Positions 39,460 through 48,875 are shown, counted from the first letter of the stretch. The stretch is DNA of 64,000 nt from Amnibacterium sp. CER49 (GCF_029846255.1 NZ_JARVWQ010000001.1:124001-188000), one strand, 5' to 3'. A program made the numbers and translations. The notes: generated by a model from the sequence alone, not told the origin.

Positions 39460-40434
39460 TCAGAGGCCCTTGCTCGACAGCCAGTCCTTCGCCGCGGTCT
39501 GCGGGTCCGTCTTCGTGCTGCCCGACACCTGCTCGTTCAGCTTGAGCAGATCCTGCGTCGTGAGCGCCTGCGAGACCTTGTCGAGCGCGGCCGTGAGCTT
39601 GCTCGAGTCCTTCGATGCGCTGTAGACGGGCACGACCTGCTGCGACGCGAAGAGGTTCTTCGGGTCCTTCAGCGTGACGAGCTTGTTCTGCAGGATCGAC
39701 GGGGTCGTCGAGTAGATGTCGGCGACCTGCACCTGGCCTCCGAGCAGCGCCTTCAGCGTCGTGTTGCCGCCGCTGTCGTTGATCGCCTTGAACTGGATGT
39801 TCGAGAGGCCGTACACCGACTTGAGCCCCGGGATGCCGTCGGGCCGCGACGCGAACTCGGGGTTCGCGGCGACGGTGACGGAGCCCGCGTTCTTCAGGTC
39901 GCCGATCGAGCTGAGCGAGTGCTGCTTCGCGAACGCCGGCGTCACGTTCAGCGAGTCGGAGTCGGCCGCCTCGGAGAACGCGGAGGCCTTGAGGCTCTCC
40001 TTCTGCAGCGCCGCGTCGAGCGCGGTCTTCACGGCCGACCCCGACTTCGCGTTCGCGCTCTTGTCGAGGTACGACAGGATGCTGCCCGCGTACTCCGGCA
40101 CGAGGTTGATCTCGCCGGACTTGAGCGCCGCGATGTAGGCGGCGCGGGCGCCGATGCTCGGCTTGTACGACACGGTGTAGCCGCTCTTCGCGAGCTCGTT
40201 GCCGTAGATGTACATGAGGATCTCGTTCTCCGGGAAGTTCGCGGAACCGAGGACGATCGAGTCGCCGCCCGCGCTGGTGCTCGAGCCGCCGCTCGACGAC
40301 GCGGCGGGCGTGTCCTTCGGGGACGAGCCGGAGCCGCTCAGGCTGTTCGAGCTCGAGCAACCGGTGAGCGAGAGCGCCGCGGCCGCGAGCACCGCGGTGG
40401 CGGCGCCGAGGGCGCCTCTGCGGGAGATGGTCAT
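39460..40434 (-). CDS. OpuBC/OpuCC-type osmoprotectant-binding lipoprotein
   Basis: 324 residues. Lipobox ALSLTGCSSS with Cys26 as the lipid site, then a Ser/Gly-rich linker and the OpuAC substrate-binding domain (LGSANFPENEILMYIYGNEL, LVPEYAGSILSYLD, DIYSTTPSILQ). It captures glycine betaine, choline, carnitine or proline betaine outside the membrane. ATG at 40434. Last gene of the four-gene operon, 7 bases after the second permease. Confidence 0.9.
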   Translation of the reverse strand: MTISRRGALGAATAVLAAAALSLTGCSSSNSLSGSGSSPKDTPAASSSGGSSTSAGGDSIVLGSANFPENEILMYIYGNELAKSGYTVSYKPSIGARAAYIAALKSGEINLVPEYAGSILSYLDKSANAKSGSAVKTALDAALQKESLKASAFSEAADSDSLNVTPAFAKQHSLSSIGDLKNAGSVTVAANPEFASRPDGIPGLKSVYGLSNIQFKAINDSGGNTTLKALLGGQVQVADIYSTTPSILQNKLVTLKDPKNLFASQQVVPVYSASKDSSKLTAALDKVSQALTTQDLLKLNEQVSGSTKTDPQTAAKDWLSSKGL

Positions 40435-40441
40435 GAGGGGA

Positions 40442-41188
40442 TCAGCTTCCTTCCGAGATGGGTGCCCCACTTGGTGCGGTCAGCGGTCGCCGTCCGCGTG
40501 CTGTGGTTCGACTCCCCGCGCCGCGGAGCACCCCGCGCGGCGTGGTGATGCGTTGGGCGGACGCCAGGACGGCGTCCGCGAGGAGGGCGAGGACCGTGAC
40601 GAGGATCGCGCCGGCGGTCATCTGCACGTAGTCCTTGGTGGCCGCGCCCGAGATGATGAACTGGCCGAGGCTGTCGGAGCCGTAGTTCGACACGAGCGTC
40701 ACCGTCGCGATGATCTGCAGCACGGCGCTGCGCAGGCCGCCGAGCAGCAGCGGCAGCGCGAGCGGCACCTCGACCTTCGTGAGCACCTGCCACTCCGACA
40801 TGCCGACCGCGCGGGCCCCGTCGATGGCCTGCTTGTCGACCGACTCGACGCCCGCGTAGGCGCCGGCGAGCAGCGGCGGGATGCCGAGCAGCACGAAGAC
40901 GAGCACGACGGGTGGCAGCCCGAGGCCGAGGACGAGCAGCAGGATCGACAGCAGGCCGAGCGTCGGGAACGCACGGACGACGTTGCCGATGAGGATCGCG
41001 CCCCCGCGCCCGCGCCCGGTGTGCCCGATCGCGAGCCCGATCGGCACCGCGATCACCGCGGCGACGAGCGTGCTGAGGAACGTGAGCCAGAGGTGCGCGA
41101 CGAGCTCGCCGCCGATGCCGGGGCCGAAGTTCACCGTCTGCCAGTTGGCGGGGGTGAGGATCCATTGGATCGCCTGGAGAAAGAGCAT
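40442..41188 (-). CDS. Osmoprotectant ABC transporter permease (C-terminal partner)
   Basis: 248 residues, about six TM helices with the EAA-type loop (SVDKQAIDGARAVGMSEWQVLTKVEVPLALPLLLGG). Its ATG overlaps the upstream permease stop (TGATG). A 34-residue basic C-terminal tail after VLASAQRITTPRG is longer than usual and looks disordered. It forms the channel with the other permease. Confidence 0.9.
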   Translation of the reverse strand: MLFLQAIQWILTPANWQTVNFGPGIGGELVAHLWLTFLSTLVAAVIAVPIGLAIGHTGRGRGGAILIGNVVRAFPTLGLLSILLLVLGLGLPPVVLVFVLLGIPPLLAGAYAGVESVDKQAIDGARAVGMSEWQVLTKVEVPLALPLLLGGLRSAVLQIIATVTLVSNYGSDSLGQFIISGAATKDYVQMTAGAILVTVLALLADAVLASAQRITTPRGVLRGAGSRTTARGRRPLTAPSGAPISEGS

Positions 41189-41883
41189 CAGCGGCGCACC
41201 GCCGGGGCCAGGGGCATGGCGACGGTCCGCGCCGCGCGGGACGACAGCCGGGCGCCGCGGGTCCAGGGCATGAGCAGTCGCCCGGCGGTCGACAGGAGCA
41301 CGTCGAACACGGCGGCGAGCACGAGCACGAGCACGAACCCGACGACGGCCTCGAGCAGGAAGTTGCGCTGGAAGCCGTCGGTGAAGAGATCGCCGAGGCT
41401 GCTGATGCCGACGAGGGAGCCGACCGTGGCGAGGCTGATGGTGCTCACCGACACGACCCGGATGCCGGCGAGCAGCACCGGGCCCGCGAGCGGCAGCTCG
41501 ACCGTGAGGAAGCGCTGTGCGCCGGAGAAGCCCTGAGCGGTCGCGGACTGCTGCACGCCCTCAGGGACGGAGGCGAACGCGTCCGCGGCCGAGCGCACCA
41601 TGATGGCGAGGGCGTAGATCGTGAGCGCGACGACGATGTTGACCGGGTTCAGGAGCGGAACCCCGAGGATCACCGGGATGAGCACGACGAGGGCGAGGCC
41701 CGGGATCGTGTAGAGGATGTTGCCCACGGTGAGCAGCACGCTGCGGACGGCGGCGTTGCGGCTCGCCCACCAGCCGATGGGTATGGAGATCACGAAGCCG
41801 AGGACGATCGGCGGCACGCAGAGCCCGATGTGCTCGAGCACCAGCGCCCAGATCGCTCCGGCGTGAGTCCACACCCAGTCCAT
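41188..41883 (-). CDS. Osmoprotectant ABC transporter permease (N-terminal partner)
   Basis: 231 residues, six TM helices. VPEGVQQSATAQGFSGAQRFLTVELPLAGPVL is the EAA loop and TVGSLVGISSLGDLFTDGFQ the usual later segment. Overlaps the ATPase stop (TGATG). Two different permeases plus one ATPase and one lipoprotein match the OpuB/OpuC/YehZYXW layout. Confidence 0.9.
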   Translation of the reverse strand: MDWVWTHAGAIWALVLEHIGLCVPPIVLGFVISIPIGWWASRNAAVRSVLLTVGNILYTIPGLALVVLIPVILGVPLLNPVNIVVALTIYALAIMVRSAADAFASVPEGVQQSATAQGFSGAQRFLTVELPLAGPVLLAGIRVVSVSTISLATVGSLVGISSLGDLFTDGFQRNFLLEAVVGFVLVLVLAAVFDVLLSTAGRLLMPWTRGARLSSRAARTVAMPLAPAVRR

Positions 41884-42803
41884 CAGGCGTCGCCCGCCTG
41901 GTCGGTCTTGTTCGAGACGCTGCGCGACTTGGGGCCGGCGCCCGCCTCGGCGAGGGCGAGGTCGTCGACGCTGATGCGGCCGCCGGGCGCCTCGACGATG
42001 CCCGCGGCGTAGCCTGCGGCGTCGACGAGCAGCACGCGGTCGCCGTCGACGCGCTCGGCATGCAGGGCCCGCTTGCCGCGCTTCGCGCCGATGAAGTCGG
42101 CGACGAACTCGTCGGCCGGGTTCGCGAGGATCTCCTTCGGCGTCCCGGCCTGCGCGATGCGCCCGCCGCGCTGCAGGATCACGACCTGGTTGCCGAGCAG
42201 GAACGCCTCGTCGATGTCGTGGGTGACGAAGACGACGGTCTTGCCGAGCTCGCGCTGCAGGCGGAGCAGCTCGCGCTGCAGCTCGTCGCGGACGATGGGG
42301 TCGACGGCACCGAACGGCTCGTCCATGAGCAGCACGTTCGGATCGACGGCGAGCCCGCGGGCGACGCCGACGCGCTGCTGCTGGCCGCCCGAGAGCTGCG
42401 CCGGGTAGCGGTTGGCGAGACCGCGGTCGAGGCCGACCCGGTCGAGCAGCTCGAGCGCGTCGGTGCGGGCCTTGCGCTTCGGCACGCCGGTGAGCATCGG
42501 CACCGTCGCGACGTTGTCGACCACGGTGCGGTGCGGCAGCAGCCCGGAGTTCTGCATGACGTAGCCGATGCTGCGGCGGAGTCCGACCGGCGGGACACCG
42601 GCGATGTCCTGCCCGTCGATGAGGATCGAGCCGCTGGTGGGGTCGACCATGCGGTTGATCATCCGCAGCAGGGTGGTCTTGCCGCAGCCGGACGAGCCGA
42701 CGAGCACGGTCGTCTCGTGCGACGGGATCGTGAGCGAGAAGTCCTCGACCGCGGTCGTGCCATCGTCGAACGTCTTGGAGACGGATCGGAACTCGATGGA
42801 CAC
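41883..42803 (-). CDS. Osmoprotectant ABC transporter ATPase
   Basis: 306 residues. Walker A GSSGCGKTT, signature LSGGQQQR, Walker B VLLMDEPFGAVD, and Q-loop VMQNSGLLPH. The C-terminus (about residues 240-306) is longer than the core and might be a remnant regulatory region; no CBS pair is present. GTG start. A TAGAGT near 42858 is a candidate -10 with a 5' leader of about 50 nt. Head gene of the import operon. Confidence 0.92.
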   Translation of the reverse strand: MSIEFRSVSKTFDDGTTAVEDFSLTIPSHETTVLVGSSGCGKTTLLRMINRMVDPTSGSILIDGQDIAGVPPVGLRRSIGYVMQNSGLLPHRTVVDNVATVPMLTGVPKRKARTDALELLDRVGLDRGLANRYPAQLSGGQQQRVGVARGLAVDPNVLLMDEPFGAVDPIVRDELQRELLRLQRELGKTVVFVTHDIDEAFLLGNQVVILQRGGRIAQAGTPKEILANPADEFVADFIGAKRGKRALHAERVDGDRVLLVDAAGYAAGIVEAPGGRISVDDLALAEAGAGPKSRSVSNKTDQAGDA

Positions 42804-42964
42804 GGTGCGGCGGTCCCTTCGGCGTGCCCGGGCGGATCCCGTGCGGCTCGGTCACTCTATGCATGCGCACTGACACGCGGCCAGCGCCGATCTTCCCGCT
42901 GCGTAACGATCCAGCCGAGGGGGGCGGCGGCGGCGACCGCGGCGGGTCTGGAAGGATCGGTCGC

Positions 42965-44020
42965 ATGGCACGCCCCGGAGCGCGTCGGCGCCATGCGCCG
43001 AGCCCCGCCGTCGAGGAGGCGATGGGGCGCGCGATGCGCCTCGACGACGCCATCCGCGAGTTCCGCGAGCAGCGGGCGAGGCGGCGCGGCCAGGTGCCGA
43101 CCGTCATCCCCTACACGGGCTACGGCGCACCCGGCTGGGTGCGGGTGCTCGGCCGGGTGCTCATCCCGGCGCGGCCTGGCACGACCCGCGCCGAGTCCGT
43201 CCGCGGCTGGCGCAGCTTCACGAGCATCGCCGTCGACGGGCAGCCGGTGCAGGTCACCGTCGGGGACGAGGTGCACCACGTGGTCGCCGACCGCGGCGGC
43301 GTGATCGACGCCCGCGTCGAGTCCCCCCTCGAGCCGGGCTGGCGCACGGTCACGCTCCGCACCGAGGGCGTTCCGGGCGGCACGGACGAGGTCGAGACGA
43401 ACGTCTTCGTGCTCGATCCGACCGCGCCCTTCGGCGTCGTGTCCGACATCGACGACACGGTCATGGTGACGGCGCTCCCCCGACCGCTGCTCGCCGCGTG
43501 GAACTCGTTCGTGCTCGACGAGCACGCGCGCACGCCGACGCCCGGGATGGCGGTGCTCTACGACCGGCTGCACCAGGCGCACCCGCAGGCGCCCGTCATC
43601 TACCTCTCCACGGGCGCGTGGAACGTCGCGCCCGCGCTGCAGCGCTTCCTGAACCGCAACCTCTACCCGCCCGGGCCGCTGCTGCTGACCGACTGGGGCC
43701 CGACGCCGGACCGCATCTTCCGCTCGGGACGGCAGCACAAGGTCGACCAGCTCGAGCGGCTCGCGGCGGAGTTCCCGGACATGCGGTGGCTCCTCATCGG
43801 CGACGACGGGCAGCACGACGAGGAGATCTACGGCGCGTTCGCCGAGGCGCACCCGCAGAACGTCGCGGCCGTGTGCATCCGCCGCCTCTCCCCCGGCGAG
43901 GCGGTGCTCGCCGGTGGACGCTCGCGCGAGGTGCGTCCGCGCGGCGTCGACGTGCCGTGGTTCTCGTCGCCCGACGGCAAGGGCCTCGCCACCGAGCTCG
44001 AGCGCGCGGGCCTGCTCTAG
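42965..44020 (+). CDS. App1-like phosphatidate phosphatase catalytic-domain protein (DUF2183)
   Basis: 351 residues. The HAD-like DxDxT motif is FGVVSDIDDTVMVTAL, followed by PVIYLSTGAWNVAPALQRFL and LLIGDDGQHDEEIYGAFAEAHP. This is the DUF2183/App1 catalytic signature; yeast App1 dephosphorylates phosphatidate. ATG at 42965 follows GAAGGA. The N-terminal 100 residues are likely a beta domain. A membrane-lipid substrate is plausible, not shown. Confidence 0.83.
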   Translation: MARPGARRRHAPSPAVEEAMGRAMRLDDAIREFREQRARRRGQVPTVIPYTGYGAPGWVRVLGRVLIPARPGTTRAESVRGWRSFTSIAVDGQPVQVTVGDEVHHVVADRGGVIDARVESPLEPGWRTVTLRTEGVPGGTDEVETNVFVLDPTAPFGVVSDIDDTVMVTALPRPLLAAWNSFVLDEHARTPTPGMAVLYDRLHQAHPQAPVIYLSTGAWNVAPALQRFLNRNLYPPGPLLLTDWGPTPDRIFRSGRQHKVDQLERLAAEFPDMRWLLIGDDGQHDEEIYGAFAEAHPQNVAAVCIRRLSPGEAVLAGGRSREVRPRGVDVPWFSSPDGKGLATELERAGLL

Positions 44021-44051
44021 CCCGTGACGCCGCGGCCGGCTCGCCTCACGT

Positions 44052-44184
44052 CGCGCGGTACCCCTGGCGCAGCGCGGTAGGCATGCGTACCGCGCGGCAC
44101 CACAGCCACCGCGTGACGCGCGTTCGCCCTCGGGACTCCCGTATGCGCTCGTCGGGCTCCAGGTGTCCCGACGGCATACGGAGG
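44052..44184. terminator. Two hairpins between converging App1-like and G6PD-family genes
   Basis: First: CGCGCGGTAC (44052-44061) pairs with GTACCGCGCG (44087-44096). Second: GTATGC/GCATAC (44141-44146 with 44174-44179) with an inner GTCGGG/CCCGAC stem. They serve the two converging genes. The 175-bp gap holds no other gene. Confidence 0.55.
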
Positions 44185-44195
44185 TGCCGGCCGGG

Positions 44196-45596
44196 TCAGG
44201 ACTGCCAGGAGTCGGGGCCCGCGCTGCCCGCCGGGTACTCGTCGAGCGGCACCTCGCCGCGCTGCCACGCGTCGAGGATCGGCTGCACGATGCGCCAGCA
44301 CTGCTCGGCCACGTCGCCGCGGACCGAGAGCGTCGGGTCGTCGCCGAGCACGCCGCGGAGCACCTCGCCGTACTCGGTCACGGGGCTCTTCGGCAGCGTC
44401 CCCTCGAGCGTCGCGGCCTCGAGCTCGAACGGCATGTCGCCGCCGCCCGAGGTGAAGGCGACCTCGATGCGCGGAGGCTTGAAGCCGAGCACGACCCGCT
44501 CGCGCCGGCCCTCGCCGGTCTGGCCGCCGGGCACGAAGCGCAGCGGCCGGAAGGTGAGGGCGATCTCGTCGCGCGGGTTCCCGATCGCCTTGCCGGAGCG
44601 CAGCACGAACGGCACGCCCGCCCAGCGTGCGGTGTTCACCTCGAGCGCGATCTCGGCGAGGGTCTCCGTGCCCCGGTCCGGGTCGACGCCCTCCTCGTCG
44701 ACGTAGTCCGGCAGCTGCTTGTCGCCGACGGTCCCGGCCGTGTACCGGGCGCGGCGCGAGGGCTGGTCGGTGTTCGGGAAGACCTTGCCGTGCGGCCAGA
44801 CGCGCGTCGCGCGGAGCGCCGTGGCGAGCGCGTCGCGGAGGTTGGTCGCGTCGAGCGAGACGGGCGCCTCGGTCGCGGCGATCGCGAGCACCTGCAGCAG
44901 GTGCGACTGGAGCATGTCGCGGAGGGCGCCGGCGGTGTCGTAGTACGACGCGCGGCCCTCGAGCCCGAGGGTCTCGTCGTAGACGATCTCGACCCGCTCG
45001 ACGTCGTCGGCGTTCCAGGCCCGCTCCAGGATGCGGTTGTTGAAGCGGGTGGCGAGCATGCCGAGCGCTGCGCGGTGGTTCAGGAAGTGGTCGACCCGGT
45101 GGATGCGGTCCTCGGGCACGATGCGCCGCAGCTGCTCGTTCAGCGCCGCGGCGCTCTCGGCGTCGCCGCCGAACGGCTTCTCGATCGCGAGCACGGTGCG
45201 CTCGGGCAGGTCGACGTCGGCGAGCACGTCGGCGACCTTCGTGATGACGGCCGGCGGCAGCGCGAAGTAGACGACGAGGTCGCCCTTCGCGGCGTCGAGC
45301 AGCCGCTTCAGCCCGTCGGGTTCCGTGGGGTCGGCGGCGACGTAGTCGGCGCCTTCGATGAGCGCCCGCGCGAGGTCACCCTTCGCACCGACGCCCTCGA
45401 ACGCCTCGCGGATCTCGCCCTGCCAGTCGTCGCGCGCTCGCTCGGACCGGGCGGAGCCGAGGATCGTGAGGCCGTCGAGCAGCCGCAGGTCGGCCTCGTC
45501 GCCGCCCGTGATGAGGCTGCCGAGGCCCGGCAGCAGCAGCCGCTTCGTGAGGTCACCGCTGGCGCCGAGGATGAGGAGCGTCGATTCAGAAGCCAC
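44196..45596 (-). CDS. zwf: Glucose-6-phosphate dehydrogenase family protein
   Basis: 466 residues. GASGDLTKRLLLPGL is the Rossmann NADP-binding start, IEKPFG and SYYDTAGALRDMLQSHLLQ (with the catalytic-His position in QSH) are family blocks. The usual RIDHYLGKE motif reads RVDHFLNHR here, so the Lys that contacts substrate phosphate in classical enzymes is His. It stands alone, not beside opcA, tal or pgl. GTG at 45596 has TACAGT 6 bases upstream, a leaderless arrangement. Family is secure; specificity may differ from G6P. Confidence 0.85.
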   Translation of the reverse strand: MASESTLLILGASGDLTKRLLLPGLGSLITGGDEADLRLLDGLTILGSARSERARDDWQGEIREAFEGVGAKGDLARALIEGADYVAADPTEPDGLKRLLDAAKGDLVVYFALPPAVITKVADVLADVDLPERTVLAIEKPFGGDAESAAALNEQLRRIVPEDRIHRVDHFLNHRAALGMLATRFNNRILERAWNADDVERVEIVYDETLGLEGRASYYDTAGALRDMLQSHLLQVLAIAATEAPVSLDATNLRDALATALRATRVWPHGKVFPNTDQPSRRARYTAGTVGDKQLPDYVDEEGVDPDRGTETLAEIALEVNTARWAGVPFVLRSGKAIGNPRDEIALTFRPLRFVPGGQTGEGRRERVVLGFKPPRIEVAFTSGGGDMPFELEAATLEGTLPKSPVTEYGEVLRGVLGDDPTLSVRGDVAEQCWRIVQPILDAWQRGEVPLDEYPAGSAGPDSWQS

Positions 45597-45602
45597 GTGG
45601 GA

Positions 45603-45608
45603 ACTGTA
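45603..45608 (-). promoter_or_regulatory. -10 element before the G6PD-family gene (leaderless)
   Basis: TACAGT, 6 bases, GTG. It faces the divergent -10 at 45637. Confidence 0.55.
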
Positions 45609-45636
45609 CGAACGCGCGCTGGGCGCCCTCCGAACC

Positions 45637-45642
45637 CAGAAT
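45637..45642 (+). promoter_or_regulatory. -10 element before the UbiA-family gene (leaderless)
   Basis: CAGAAT, 6 bases, ATG at 45649. Divergent to the G6PD-family promoter, 28 bases apart. Confidence 0.5.
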
Positions 45643-45648
45643 GAGCGG

Positions 45649-46479
45649 ATGGTCCGAGAGGGCGGGGGTGCCCGCGCGCTGATCGGCAGCGCGCACGCCG
45701 GTCCGGCGGTGGTCGTGACCCTCGTGACGCTCGGTCTCGCGCTCGCCGCGGGCGCGACCCCGCCGCGGGCCGTGCTGCTCACCCTCGGGATGCTGCTCGG
45801 GCAGCTCTCCGTCGGCTGGTCGAACGACTGGCTCGACCGGGGCGCCGACGCGGCCGCGGGACGCACGGACAAGCCGGCCGCGATGGGGGCGATCGCGCCG
45901 GCGACCCTCCGGACCGCCGCGCTCACGGCCCTCGTGCCCGGGCTCGCGCTGCCGTTCGTCGCCGCCGTCCCGGTCGGGCTGCTCCACGTCGGCTTCGTCG
46001 CCTCGGCCTGGGCGTACAACCTGGGCCTGAAGCGCACCGCCGCCTCCGTGGTCCCCTACGTGCTCAGCTTCGGCAGCCTGCCCGCGCTCGCCACGCTGCT
46101 GCGGACGCCGCCGCAGGCGCCGGCGCTCTGGGCGACCACGGCCGGGGTGGCGCTCGGCGTCGCGGCGCACTTCGCGAACGTCGTACCGGACGTCGAGGCC
46201 GACCGCGCAGCCGGCTCGCGCGGGCTGCCGCAGCGGCTCGGCGCACGGGTGTCGGTGGTCGTCGCCGGGGTCGTCGTGCTGCTCGCCGCCGTCGTCGTGC
46301 TGGTCGGGGCGCACCTGCAGCCCGTCGGCGGCCTCCTCGTCGTCGTCAGCGCGGCCACCGCGATCGGCGGCCTCGTCACGGGTCTGCGCCGCCACCCGGA
46401 CCGCACGCCGTTCCGCGCCGTGATGGCGGCCGCGCTGCTGCTCGTCGTCGCGCTGCTGACGGCGGGCTCGACGCTCTGA
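45649..46479 (+). CDS. UbiA family prenyltransferase-like membrane protein
   Basis: 276 residues and about eight TM helices. First Asp-rich motif NDWLDRGAD (NDxxDxxxD type) and a second DVEADRAAG are in the expected places, so the Mg/prenyl-diphosphate site appears intact. UbiA enzymes move a prenyl chain to an aromatic or sugar acceptor; the acceptor is unknown. No menaquinone-gene neighbour is present in this window. Leaderless start. Confidence 0.85.
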   Translation: MVREGGGARALIGSAHAGPAVVVTLVTLGLALAAGATPPRAVLLTLGMLLGQLSVGWSNDWLDRGADAAAGRTDKPAAMGAIAPATLRTAALTALVPGLALPFVAAVPVGLLHVGFVASAWAYNLGLKRTAASVVPYVLSFGSLPALATLLRTPPQAPALWATTAGVALGVAAHFANVVPDVEADRAAGSRGLPQRLGARVSVVVAGVVVLLAAVVVLVGAHLQPVGGLLVVVSAATAIGGLVTGLRRHPDRTPFRAVMAAALLLVVALLTAGSTL

Positions 46480-46499
46480 GCCGGCTCGGCGCGCCTTGC

Positions 46500-46505
46500 T
46501 ACCGT
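46500..46505 (+). promoter_or_regulatory. -10 element before the acyl-CoA dehydrogenase gene (leaderless)
   Basis: TACCGT, 6 bases, GTG at 46512. Confidence 0.5.
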
Positions 46506-46511
46506 GCGGCC

Positions 46512-47681
46512 GTGAGCGATCCCACCGGAGTCCGGCGCCTCCTCGACGACGCGCTGCTCGAGCGGGTGCACCGCCGCGCGGCCGGCTACGACCGCGAGAA
46601 CGCCTTCCCGACCGAGGACTTCGCCGAGCTGCGCGACGCGGGCTACCTCGCCGCGATCGTGCCGGAGCGGTTCGGCGGCGCGGGCCTCACCCTCGCCGAG
46701 CTCGCCGCCGAGCAGACGCGTCTCGCGCAGGCGGCGCCGGCGACGGCGCTCGCCGTGAACATGCACCTCGTCTGGACCGCGGTCGCCCGCACGCTGACCG
46801 AGCGCGGCGACGGGTCCCTCGACTTCGTGCTCGAGGAGGCCGCCCGCGGCGAGGTGTTCGCCTTCGGGGTGAGCGAGGCGGGCAACGACCTCGTGCTGTT
46901 CGGCTCGAGCGTCGACGCGAAGCCCCTGCCCGACGGCGGCTACGCCTACACGGGCACGAAGACCTTCACCTCGCTCTCCCCCGTCTGGACGCGCCTCGGC
47001 ACCTTCGGGCTCGACTCGACGAGCGACGACGCCCCCCGCATCGTCTGGGGCTTCCTCGACCGGGAGGCCCGCGGCATCGAGATCCGGCAGGACTGGGACA
47101 CGCTCGGGCAGCGCGCTACGCAGAGCAACACGACGATGCTCGACGGCGCCGTGATCCCGGCCGACCGGATCGTGCGCCGCCTGCCGCCCGGGCCGAACCC
47201 GGATCCGCTGATCTTCGGGGTCTTCGTGGACTTCGAGATCCTGCTCGCCTCGGTCTACGCCGGGATCGCGCACCGCGCCGTCGCGCTCGCCGTGGAGGCC
47301 GCCGGGCGCCGCACCTCCGCCCGCCTGGGCGGCGCGCCGCGCTCCCAGGACCCGGACGTGCGCCGACGCATCGCGAGCGCTGCGCTGCTCGACGACGGGC
47401 TCGACGCGCAGGTGCAGTCGCTCGCGCGCGACCTCGACGAGCAGGTCGACCACGGGTCGCGCTGGTTCGCGAAGGCGTCGGGCCTCAAGGTGCGGGTGAC
47501 GGAGCAGGCGAAGGCGGTGGTCGACGAGGCGATCCTCGTCGGCGGCGGGTCGGGCTACGCGGCCTCGAGCGAGCTGGCGCGGCTCTACCGCGACGTGCTC
47601 GCCGGCGCCTTCAACCCGTCGACGGCCGACTCGGCGCTCGGCACGATCGCGACGTCGCTGCTCGGGCCGCTGCCGTCATGA
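46512..47681 (+). CDS. Acyl-CoA dehydrogenase family protein
   Basis: 389 residues. N-terminal helical domain (FAELRDAGYLAAIVPERFGG), middle beta domain with GGYAYTGTKTFTS and QDWDTLGQRATQSNTTMLDG, and a C-terminal FAD-binding bundle with ILVGGGSGYAASSELARLYRDVLAG. The usual catalytic Glu position is not evident, so it could be a dehydrogenase or a flavin monooxygenase-like member such as DszC or a hydroxylase. Its end overlaps the convergent MFS gene by 6 bases. Confidence 0.82.
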   Translation: MSDPTGVRRLLDDALLERVHRRAAGYDRENAFPTEDFAELRDAGYLAAIVPERFGGAGLTLAELAAEQTRLAQAAPATALAVNMHLVWTAVARTLTERGDGSLDFVLEEAARGEVFAFGVSEAGNDLVLFGSSVDAKPLPDGGYAYTGTKTFTSLSPVWTRLGTFGLDSTSDDAPRIVWGFLDREARGIEIRQDWDTLGQRATQSNTTMLDGAVIPADRIVRRLPPGPNPDPLIFGVFVDFEILLASVYAGIAHRAVALAVEAAGRRTSARLGGAPRSQDPDVRRRIASAALLDDGLDAQVQSLARDLDEQVDHGSRWFAKASGLKVRVTEQAKAVVDEAILVGGGSGYAASSELARLYRDVLAGAFNPSTADSALGTIATSLLGPLPS

Positions 47682-48875
47682 CGGCGTGCGCCGCGCGGCG
47701 CTGACGGCGGCGAACCCGCCGACGACGAGGAACAGCGAGGTCGAGACGACGACCGCGAGCAGCGGTGCGGCCCAGCCCCCGCTGCCCGCGTGCAGCGCGC
47801 CGACGAGGGTCGGCGCGGCGGCGGCGACGACGTAGCCGACCCCCTGCACGAACGCGGACAGGAAGGCCGAGTGCCGCTCGTCGCGGGCTGCGACGACGAG
47901 GATCGCGAAGATCGCGGAGAACCCGCCGCCCTGCGCGGCGCCGCCGACCACCGACCAGAGCGCGAACAGCCCGGGCGCGAGCAGCAGCCCGATCGGCAGG
48001 ACCACCCAGAGCACCCCGACGGCGAGCAGCGCGCGGCGCGGTCCGATGCGCCCGGTGGCGACCGGGACGAGCGTCGAGCCGAGCAGTCCCGCGATCTGGA
48101 AGATCGCCGACGCGTCGCCCGCGCCCGATGGCGGCAGGCCGAGCTCGTCGGAGAGCAGGCTCGGCAGCCATGCCGTGAGCCCGTAGTAGCTGAACGCCTG
48201 CGCCGAGAACGTGACGGCGAGCAGCCAGGGCAGGGCGTCCGCGAGATCGCGCCGAGCAGCGGCGCGCGGCTCCCCGGCGGCGAGCGGGAGCACGTCGCGG
48301 CGGCGGCCGCGGAGCAGCACGAGCCAGTACCCGGCGGCGACGAGCGCGAGCACGTCCCACGCGGCGGTCGCACCGCGCCAGCCGACCAGCTCGGCGAGCG
48401 GGGCGGTGCCGACCGAGGTGAGCATGGTCCCCGTGTTGAGGCCGCTCGAGTAGAGACCGGTCACCGTGCCGCGGCCGCGAGGCGCGACGTCGGCGCGGAT
48501 GAGCACCGGCACCGCGACGTTCCCGACCGTGATGGCGAGCCCGAGCAGCACGGTCGCCGCGAGCGCGAGGCCGAAGCCGCCCGTCGAGCGCAGCAGGACG
48601 CCTACGACGATGCCGGCGAGGCAGACGAGCACCGCACGCTCGGCGCCGAGCCGCCGGACGACGAGCAGCGCGAGCGGCGCGCCGAGCCCGAAGCAGAGCA
48701 CCGGGATCGACGTGAGCAGGCCGAGCTGCGGGGCGGAGATGCCGAGATCGGCGCGGACGGCACCGGCGACCGGCGGCACCGCGACGAGCGGGCCGCGCAG
48801 GTTGAGGCCGACGAGCACGACCGCCGCGACGACGACGGCGAGCGCCGGCCGTCCCGTGCTCTGCGCGCCCGTCAT
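47676..48875 (-). CDS. CynX/NimT-type MFS transporter
   Basis: 399 residues with 12 hydrophobic segments. N-terminal VGLNLRGPLVAVPPVAGAV and GVRADLGIS-like loop, and later SYYGLTAWLPSLLSDELGL and TGRIGPRRALL are the CynX/NimT (cyanate/nitroimidazole) pattern. Substrate unknown. ATG at 48875 has CAGGG at normal spacing. Divergent to the decayed DHA2 gene. Confidence 0.9.
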   Translation of the reverse strand: MTGAQSTGRPALAVVVAAVVLVGLNLRGPLVAVPPVAGAVRADLGISAPQLGLLTSIPVLCFGLGAPLALLVVRRLGAERAVLVCLAGIVVGVLLRSTGGFGLALAATVLLGLAITVGNVAVPVLIRADVAPRGRGTVTGLYSSGLNTGTMLTSVGTAPLAELVGWRGATAAWDVLALVAAGYWLVLLRGRRRDVLPLAAGEPRAAARRDLADALPWLLAVTFSAQAFSYYGLTAWLPSLLSDELGLPPSGAGDASAIFQIAGLLGSTLVPVATGRIGPRRALLAVGVLWVVLPIGLLLAPGLFALWSVVGGAAQGGGFSAIFAILVVAARDERHSAFLSAFVQGVGYVVAAAAPTLVGALHAGSGGWAAPLLAVVVSTSLFLVVGGFAAVSAARRTPS

